Origin: Xiphophorus maculatus
Taxonomy: Eukaryota > Chordata > Actinopteri > Cyprinodontiformes > Poeciliidae
Length of the DNA stretch: 64,000 bases
NCBI RefSeq assembly: GCF_002775205.1
Contig: NC_036465.1
Location: 456,638-520,637 of the forward strand
Direction: 5' to 3'
A program made the translations under genes and the position numbers. The notes beneath the pieces were generated by a model, which was not told the origin of the DNA, ran no database searches, and saw only the letters and a list, made by a program, of their open reading frames with translations. The stretch's first letter is position 1. Every line of letters begins with the position of its first letter. Shown here one piece after another: positions 55,671 through 64,000 of the stretch.

Positions 55671-58600
55671 TCAGGGCTTCCCCACATCCACTGTGATCTT
55701 GGTGAACAGGTCCAGCTTCTCCACCCGGACCAGGCTGTAGGTCAGAGAGTTGATCCCGTCTTTGTGCATCGTCTCGCGGGTGTGGGCGATCCGGTCGAAC
55801 CTGCAACCGGAACCAGCAGAACCGTGAGCACAGAATCGCAGAAAGGCCAGTTCCCAGAGAACCAAAACCAGCAGGGGGCGCTACCTTTGCGGGTTGGGCT
55901 CGTTCTTCTTGTCCCGGTTGTGTCGGATCATGCGGCACTTCCCCACCTCTCCGCTGGCTCTGGAGATGCTCATCCCTTTGGAGGCCAGCCTGGAAGCAGA
56001 ACCGGTAGCGCTGTGGTACCAGAGTAGAGTCTGGTTCTCTACTCTGGTACCACAGCGCCTCAGGTGAGCCTACCTGTTGTAGATGTCATCATCCTCGCCG
56101 CCCCAGCCCCAGTAGTTGTTGGGGAAGCCGTTGATCTTCAGGTACTGCTCTTTGCTCATCGACGAAACGCCCCCAAAGTACTGATTGTAGGGCAACCTGC
56201 AGGAGAACGGAGGTCAGAGGGCGCTAGCATCTGCCCAGAACCAGACTGAAGCAGCTTATTGTTTCTGAGATCCCTTAATGAAGAGATGCTTCACTCCGAG
56301 CCAAAACTCCAGCATGCTGAGCGGCCGCGGTTCTGTCCGACCCGCTCTGTTTCTAACAGCAGGAAACCCGCCCTACTCCACAGCTCAGCCGGTGACAAGA
56401 AACAGGTAAGGGGTGGTTACCATGGTGACAGAGATAACTACAATGACTACAGATCAGTAGAGCAGACGCAATTGCTCTCTAACCGGAATCTGCAGCTGTG
56501 TGTGCGTGTGTGTGGACTGTAGTAAACAGGAAACAGGAAGTTAAAGCCTGGACACATGGTGTTGACTCAGGGACCATCTCTTCCTCTGTGGCGTCTCTGT
56601 CAGCACTTCCTGTTCCTCCTGACAGCCGCTGACCTCCAGTCATTCTGGTCTGGACGGTTCCCAGGTTGTGATCACAGTTCATTTTCTGAACGACAGCAGA
56701 TCAACAGAACCTCTGACGGTCCAGAAGAACTCTGTCCAGACCCGGAAACACCCTGAGCCAGACTGGAGAACCAGACTGGAGAACGAGAGGAGACTGGACC
56801 TCTGCAGGAAGTGGAGTCTTCTCCAGAACTCACTTCAGTTCATGTTACAACTGAATCAGTTCACACATCTAAAGATTCTCAGCGAGAACTAGTTCATATC
56901 CTCATTGGTTCTGATCCAGATCATCTGTTTGACTCTTTGCTGCTTCCAGCCCAACATCACAGGATGCTCACCACAGGGAGGCCAGGCTGCTTACTGCCCC
57001 CTGCAGGCCACGCTCTGGACTGCAGACTCTGCTCTGATGGGAGGTCCTCACTGTTGGTTAGGTACAGTAACCACTAATTCGCTAAACAATCTTAGCTATG
57101 ATAACACTACACATTTAAAAAATTTGCTATGCTAATGCTAACCATTGAGTCGACTGTCTGTTCTCCTTCCTGGTCTGAGATTCGCTAACAGTAAAATCCT
57201 CTGATTCTGCTGCATTTTATCACTTTAAAGTTTCAAGAACAGGATGAGACATAAAGTTCATCCAACTCATGAAGATGAGGAAAATTTTAAGACAATAATT
57301 GGTTTAAAAGGCTCAAAAATGGCAGACATCTTTAAAAATGGCGGTATGAAAAACGTCCAACCTGAGGGGTTAGAATGCTAATGCTAATGGTTGAGTCCAC
57401 TAACAGATCTGAACGGCTGTGAAGTTCCAGAACCGGAGCGGGTCGACGACCCGATTACAACCAGTAGCAGCGCTCACCTGAAGCCGAACTTGTCCATGGA
57501 CACAGACAGGTGTCTGGGCTGGCTGAAGCACCTGTAGGTGTTGCGGTCGTCCATGGGGATCAGGTCCACATCGCTGAAGACGAAGCAGTCGTAGTCGTAC
57601 TCCTTCAGAGCCTCCATGTAGCCCACGTTCAGCAGCTTGGCCCGGTTGAAGACCTCGTCTCCGTCCTGACACACACGCCCACACACACAGGTCAGGAGAG
57701 GTGCTACCGCACAGCAGAACAGACAGAACTGGACTGGTTTCACTGGGTTCTGGTCAGGTCACGACTGGTTTAGCTGGATTTGCCAGTCGATCTCAAAGGT
57801 TCTTCAGAACCTTCGGACCGGGCCAGCCGACCCGGATCAGAACTGGGCCAAATATGTGAGACCAGTCAGTCATATTTATCCCCAAAGCACAAAGGCCGGA
57901 ATCTGCAGCCAGAACCGGGTTTCCTGATCCAACTGGACCTCGTCTTTATGTTAGCAGGAAGCTAACCTAGCCTAGCAACCTGGTGCCTTCATCCTGACCA
58001 AGAGCCTGCTGGGAAACGAATCAGAACCGGGTCTTCGTTCACTGCTCTGGTTTCCTAGTTGTCAAAGAATAGATTTGAAAGTTCTGCTGTTGGCCCATAA
58101 AGCTCTAAATAAGCCAAAAGTTCTATGCAGATCCATGTCGGGTCTGCTGCTGACCCAGTGTTCCCAGAATCAGAAGAAACCAAGATGAAGCAGCGTTTAG
58201 TGTTTAACTTCCTGAGATCTTCAGCAAACTGCCTGACGTCCGGTGATGTTCAGAACCTTCTGGTTTGTTTTGGGTCAAAGGTTCCAACTGATGAAGACTT
58301 TAAATCTGTTTAAACACTTTTTTTCCTTCAAGTGTTTGACATCCAGAGCTGTCCGTTTTTTAAAGTTACCGTATTTTCCGCACCATAAGACGCACCTAAA
58401 AACCTTCAATTTTCTCAAAAGCCGACAGTGCGCCTTATAACCCATTGTGCCTTATATATGGACCAATATTGAGCCACAACAGGTCTCACATCTACGGTAA
58501 GCAGCCGCCGACTTCATTTTCCCCCGTAGAAGAAGAAACATGCTGGGTTTTGTGTAAAGACCCCAAAATGGCTCCTATTAAGAGACGCAGAGTTTAAGCT

Positions 58601-61600
58601 CCAGGCGATCAGTGACGCAGTAGAACACAGGAACAGAGCAGCAGCAGAGAATTTAACATGAACCAATCAGTGGTTATAGCGGAAGTGGAGGAAGCAACAG
58701 CTGTTCATTTTGGGAATGAACGGAGTTGTCAGAACACTGGTTTGTAATCTATTAATAAAGTTTGACTGACCTCTCTGACTGTTTTGTTGACATTCCCTTT
58801 AGCGCAGCTCCATCTAGTGGATGCATAACGTAACCCCAGCCTCTACTGTAGCGCCTATTCTATGCGCCTTATAATGCGGTGCGCCTTATATATGAACAAA
58901 GTTTTAAAATAGGCCATTCATTGAAGGTGCGCCTTATAATGTGGTGCGCCTTATAGTGCGGAAAATACGGTAAATTTATTTTTTCTGATGCATTCTGAAT
59001 TAACCTGCCACTCCCACAGAAGCCTCGCCCCCAAACGGTTACAGCCCACAGCACATGCAACGCTTGTTAGCAATGTTTCATCAATATGTCCGCCTGAAGG
59101 ATTTATTTCCGTTTGACTGGGGGGCGTGTCCTTGTGAGGGCGTGTCCTTGTGGGGGCGTGTCCTTTTGGGGGCGTGTCCGTGCGAGGAGTCTTGTTTTCG
59201 TCCAGCTGGTTGGGACGAGTGAAGGGAAATTGGTTCTGTATGTTCTTTACATGTTCCTGGTGGCAGCCCAGGTTCTGACCGGGTTCTACATGTTGAGCTA
59301 CTGATGCTTTTGATCCCGTCAGTTAACTGGGTTACCGTGGCAACCCCTCAGCTGTGTCATGCAGTAACATGTTTATAAAGCCTTCAGACTGAACTGAGCT
59401 AAAACATTTAAAAACATCAACTTCCTGTGATGTCACATGACCACTTCCTGTTAGCAGATGAAAAAGGGTTAGTACAAAGCTCCCACTGTCTCACCTGGAC
59501 AGGTAACCCGTCAGACCTGAACCTGTTCAGTTTGTTGTTTACCTGTCAGGTGAGTTCAGGTGGCAGAAACAGAAACAGGCAGCAGACAGAAACCAGAGAA
59601 GAAGAAGAAAGCTGAATTACCGTAGCGACCACTTAGCAACACCCGCTGCTATTGGCCAAGACCAAGAGGAGGCGGGTCTCAGCAGCTCCACAACCACAGC
59701 CATTGGTCAGAAAGGCCTGACATGCAAAGAGAGGGGAGGGGCAGGTGAAGGGGGAGGAGCTAAAACTGAGGAGGGCGAAGGAGAGGAAGCAGCAGAAGAA
59801 GAACACAGTGAGTCAAAGCAGCAGCAGAGTGAACACCTGGTTACCATGGTTACTGTTTCATTTCTGCTTCAGACTGAGTGAACATGATGCATGCAGAGTC
59901 CTGAGCTCCACTGAGCTGCTGAATAACCTAGATCACCTGTGGACAAGCCCCGCCCACAGATCACCTGTGAACTATGGAACAGGTAAACGAGCTCTGCTTG
60001 TTCACCTGGAGGAAAACATGCAGCCCAGAGCGCTCAGCTCCCTGAACGCTCCAGGTAGGTGATGTCACCGTTACCTGCATACAAGCCCCGCCCCTGCCCT
60101 GCTGTGTGTGGATTCCTCTGAAAACACCACTGACTGATTTTACCAGGCTGATACATTTTCACCTCTCTGCAGGTAAATCCAGGTTTAATCCAGTCAGAGG
60201 TTCTGTATGGTTCTGTTTGGATCAGTGTGGTTTTGTTGGACCCACCTGGTTGATGACGTAGACTCCGTAGTCGAGCTGCTGCCTCTGCAGAACCGGGTGA
60301 AGGTAGTAGAGCCAGAACTTGAGGTGTTCGTCTCGCTTACGGAACGGGATGATGACGGCGACCTTCTGCAGCGCCACGCAGTCCTTGGGTCGGAACCGGC
60401 CGCCGGGAAGGATGTTGGGGTTGTCCCTCTTGATCTGCTCCAGGCTAACTGGGATGTTGAACTCCACCCTGAGGGGGCCCACTGGGGGCGGAGACACAGC
60501 ATCAACACACTGCAGCTGCTCGACCTCTGACCCCCTGCCGGGAGGAGACGCAACAGGAAGCTGCAGCTGAGATCACAGCAGAACCCGGCAGATACGTTTA
60601 GGTTCTGGATTTAACTCAGAGCTGAAACTGAAGCTGTGATGTTTCAGACACATTTACATCCAGAAATAACTCTAAGTTCCCACGCTGTCTGAGACTCTGA
60701 AGGCAACACTGTTAACTCAGATTAAATGGTGACGCTCAATAGACCAATCGGAGCGCGGCCTGGTTTCAGTGTTTGTTATTCTCCATCTTCAGCTCGGTTC
60801 TGTAGAACTGATGATGATTAATGACCAACATGATCTCAGATGTTTCCGTCCCAAACGGACCAGTAAAACCAGCTCTGGTACCAGAATCCGGCCCAGCTCA
60901 GTCCATATCTGTTAAAATCACACTGAGGACCTCTAGCAGAGCAGCCAGCTCTGCAGAGTTCTTAATAATAATAATGTAGAGACACAATGTGCTGGACTTT
61001 ACAAGACTCAGATTATTAATAGATAATTTGACAGATAAAATTATACAATTTGTAAACGACTTTGATTCAAAAATAAACCTTCCCAAACATGTTGGCCTCC
61101 CATCTCCAACAAATCCTCCATTTTGTTGCATAATATCATTTGAGCTTAGACTAACGCTCCTTTAGCCGACAGGTTCCACAAAGCTCCAGGTTTCTCCCGG
61201 TTTCCATGGCAACCCAGCCACGTGACTGAAGCTCCAGCAGAACTTCAGGAAGCTATGACATCATCAGCCTCTTCAGGCTCTTTACTGGAACCTGGGAGAA
61301 CTCCATCTGGACCAATCACCTGAGCCACACCGTTGTCTAGGAGACGGAACCGCCCCCAGCTCACCTGGGAGAGTTTCTCCTGGAGATCACATGACCTCTG
61401 GTGACCTCTAGTGACCTCCTCACACCAGGTAGAATAGTGAGTCCACTTCCACCTGGACCACACACACAGAACCAGAACCTGCTTTGGGTTCTGGTTCTGG
61501 TTCCACTACGGGTCTGAACTTCACCAGTTCAGAACCTAGAGGCGGATCTCTGAGGCTCCTCAGATGATTATGATCATATAACATCATCCAAGTGGATGTT

Positions 61601-62145
61601 ATTGATACACATGGATGGATCCACGACCCGACCCGTACCAGAACCAGAAACAGTTTTGATGCGTCTCAGAACATTCGGTTCGGACTCGGACTTGTTGGAT
61701 CATTTGTCATCCTGACAGCAATAGCAAACTTTTGGTACAAACCATGTGGACCGGAATCATCTGATACTATCCAGATGGTTCCGGTCCAGATAGGCTTCTA
61801 AACCCTGGCCGAACCGGACTCACCCAGCAGAGGGGATGTTTCTGGACATTTCTCCAGCGGTTTCATCGGTTCCTCTGTCGTGTTCTGACCCGGTTCGGTC
61901 GGCTGCCGCTCCACCTCCTGCCCCCTCCGGGTCGCGGTCTCTTTCGGTTCGGTTCCGGAGCTGCTGGCCGGGACCAAGCCGTGTCTGAGCCGGGTCAGAT
62001 TGGAGTGGGACTGCTGGTTCTGGACGAAGGAGAACCGGATGTCCAGGGTTCGGACGTAGAAGAAGAAGGTGACGGAGATGTGGAGGAAGCAGAGCAGAAC
62101 CACCAACTTGCAGGTTCGGTGGATCAGGCTGAAATCTGTGGCCAT
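55671..62145 (-). CDS. B4GALT1: B4GALT1, beta-1,4-galactosyltransferase 1
   Basis: Six exons (minus): 62145-61824, 60481-60246, 57665-57478, 56196-56074, 55989-55885, 55800-55671; 1104 nt, 367 aa. Type II Golgi membrane protein: short cytoplasmic tail, one membrane segment (~13-30, LVVLLCFLHISVTFFFY), low-complexity stem (~35-105), GT7-family catalytic domain (~108-367). Key motifs: FNRAKLLNVG, the Mn-binding DVD (~218-220), PRHLSVSMDKFGF, WGWGGEDDD (~278-286), MIRH with the Mn-ligand His (~313) and RDKKNEPNPQRFDRIAHT. Known role: transfers Gal from UDP-Gal to GlcNAc; forms lactose synthase with alpha-lactalbumin in mammals. CPETSPLLG in the stem and KDYDY-type spacing favour B4GALT1 over B4GALT2. 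Intron 4 is only 84 bp and largely a hairpin; intron 2 holds a pogo-like element. Confidence 0.95.
56008..56058. repeat. Perfect hairpin inside B4GALT1 intron 4
   Basis: 22-bp arms 56008-56029 and 56037-56058 are exact reverse complements around a 7-nt loop. The host intron is 55990-56073 (84 bp), so the stem-loop takes 51 of its 84 bases. Confidence 0.95.
58369..58970. mobile_element. pogo-like Tc1/mariner-type element in B4GALT1 intron 2
   Basis: Terminal inverted repeats of about 28 bp (left CCGTATTTTCCGCACCATAA; right, as reverse complement, CCGTATTTTCCGCACTATAA) flanked by TA on both sides. Repeated GCGCCTTATA subterminal motifs. The inside holds a broken transposase N-terminus. Confidence 0.8.
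58568..58720 (+). pseudogene. Remnant of a pogo-like transposase DNA-binding domain
   Basis: ATG at 58568 begins MAPIKRR. After a frame change and a stop, the segment FKLQAISDAVEHRNRAAAE follows, typical of Brinker-like (BrkDBD) helix-turn-helix domains of pogo-family transposases. Only this start is left; the catalytic part is absent. Confidence 0.55.
58974..60245. other. Rest of B4GALT1 intron 2, no gene seen
   Basis: Contains short repeats of GGGGGCGTGTCC (about 59120-59180). No exon recognised. Confidence 0.4.
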
Positions 62146-64000
62146 CTTGACGGGTCGGTTCCGGGTCCAGAAAGGGTTCTGCTTCGCCGCTATCTGCTCT
62201 CACATTCCATCTTCCTCTATCTGGGACACAACTCCAGGTATTTCAGCAGAGTTGGGACAGAAACCCAGGAAGAACCCAGAACCAGAACACGAGCAGAAAG
62301 TCGATGAAATTTTGGAGCCCAGCTAGCTGTTAGCTTTCTGCTGTTCGTGTCCAAAGGTCGGAAGAACGGTTCAGAAACCGCCAGGCTTCGGTCCAAAGTT
62401 CCGTTGAAAACCTCTGGGACACCAACAATCTGAGAGAGCCAGAAACGGTACCGAGTTCCGCTCCGAACTCGGTCCAAAACGCTGAGAGTGGATAGGAACA
62501 ACCGAGATAAACTTTACTGGAGTCTGTGTGACGACTCCAAGGATCCGAATGACGAAATCATGCTTCACACTTCCGGTCTGCTTTTCAAAATAAAAATTGG
62601 ACCAAAGGAAAGGACAGAAAAGTCAAATGTTCAACAGATGAACAATCGCTGCAAAGACTTTAACCAAACGTTATCAAAAGATTCAATAAAACTCCAAAGT
62701 TGTGTTTCTGTACAAAAAAACACCAAAGGAAATCCACCATAAATAAATCAAACTAAATAATAAGACAAAGTGGGCTAAATTAAAACCAAAAATGAAACCA
62801 GGTCAAAGTTTCTATCTGCTGTTGTTCTAAATACAAAAGATGAACAGAAAAACACTAAATGTTTTTTATTACAGAAAAGCTTGATCATCCTCTTCATTTG
62901 TGTCTTAGGTCAGAAGCGTTTCCAGTTTGGCTGTAACACAGGCCTCTACAGGAGATCCTTTCAACCATCAGCATTTAGAAAAAGCTTTGGGATTAAATTG
63001 AACTGAAATTCAATTTAATTTAATCCCTCTGTGGGATTAAATTGAACTGAATAATGTTTTGAAAAGAATCAGAAACCACTTCCGGTGAGAGTCTGAGCTC
63101 CGGAAGGGGTGTGGCCTGTGTCATTCAACCTGCAGTGTGTCAACATGAACCCATAAAGTTAATAACTGATCAGTGATTATCAGCAAGAGGAAATTATCAG
63201 GTCAGATAGTTCTGACGGAAGTATATCAGTGCTGCATGATGACGTCATCACCTCACTTCCTGTAGAACACCAGCAGGAAGTACCTGCAATGTAAAGTGAT
63301 TTACAGTAGCTCACCATTAACATCAGCTGAAGGCAGATTCAGGTAACAACGAAGAAAGTACCGCCTTCTGGTTCTGGTTCTGCCAGGTCCAGTTCAGAAC
63401 CAGCTTCTCCTGGTCTGGAGGACTCTGGTCCTCATCGGGATGGGAGGATCAGCAGTGATGGAGGAGGTATGAGGCTAGAGACTGTTCTCCCTTAGTAGGT
63501 CAAAGGTCAAAGGCATCATATGCAGCTTCTAAGCACGGTGGTGGAGGGTTGGTGATATGGGCTTGATGTGGAGCAGGATCTCCTCTGATATCCAAACTGT
63601 TCATCTTTCCATCAGCTGAAGCTCGGGTCATCCTAGGTCATCAACAGAACCATGATCCTGAACCCAGCAACAGATCTACATCAGAATGGCCTAGTCAAAG
63701 TCCTGATGCGCTTTTCAGAGGAATGAGCAGAACCCCCAGTGAGTGACTGATGGTGTCAGACAGAAACTGAAGGAGGTTCTACTGGCTAATGGATTAGGAG
63801 TTGCACTCAGTTTTTCACTCACTGGTTCTGAAGTTTTTCATCCGTTTAAAAAATAAAAACAAATTGTAGTAAAATTGTTCCAGACCTGTTCTGAACCTCA
63901 ACCAGAACCCATCCAAAACCTTTTCCAGGTCAGGTTTAATCATAATCACGGCTTTGAGCTTTTCAACCTGAGCAGAACCAGAACCAGAACCAGTCTCAGT
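62146..64000. other. 5' flank of B4GALT1 to the window end
   Basis: The first ~60 bp are probable B4GALT1 5' UTR. Beyond this, only a short inverted/direct repeat GGGATTAAATTGAACTGAA (62989 and 63033) and a CAGAAC run at the very end. No gene recognised. Confidence 0.45.

Overview
The window is vertebrate nuclear DNA, almost certainly from a ray-finned (percomorph-type) fish. It holds six intron-split protein genes with short GT-AG introns, many AC/GT and AT microsatellites, tRNA-derived SINEs, and small hAT, Harbinger-like and pogo-like DNA transposons. The proteins are clear vertebrate orthologues. I cannot fix the species. The words GGTTCTG/CAGAACC recur throughout introns and intergenic DNA.

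Layout: NOA1 3' part (+, 1-1951); ARAP1 (-, 20034-2609, 34 coding exons, tail-to-tail with NOA1); an 11 kb transposon-rich spacer; STARD10 (-, 35117-30943, 6 exons); a 5 kb spacer with a 1.7 kb imperfect palindrome; TGFBI (+, 40159-49456, 17 exons); EXOSC3 (+, 50347-53502, 4 exons); B4GALT1 (-, 62145-55671, 6 exons, tail-to-tail with EXOSC3); and a gene-free right end. I reconstructed every exon from splice sites and reading phase, and every gene with its start in the window closes as a multiple of three: ARAP1 1676 aa, STARD10 261 aa, TGFBI 671 aa, EXOSC3 244 aa, B4GALT1 367 aa.

The genes do not form one pathway. ARAP1 (Arf/Rho GAP) and STARD10 (START lipid transfer) are also adjacent in human (11q13.4), so that pair is conserved linkage. 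NOA1 is mitochondrial, TGFBI is extracellular matrix, EXOSC3 is RNA exosome and B4GALT1 is Golgi glycosylation.

The most unusual content is intronic. (1) A ~3.3 kb hexanucleotide array in ARAP1 intron 29 starts right at the 5' splice site. It stays open over very long stretches in five of the six frames and would be read in frame as a Gln/Asn-rich tail if retained. (2) A ~1 kb, 22-bp minisatellite in EXOSC3 intron 1 repeats the exon 2 acceptor and the first exon 2 bases, giving a ladder of decoy 3' splice sites. (3) A perfect 22-bp-arm hairpin fills most of the 84-bp B4GALT1 intron 4. (4) GT-repeat tracts replace the polypyrimidine tract before two ARAP1 ArfGAP exons.
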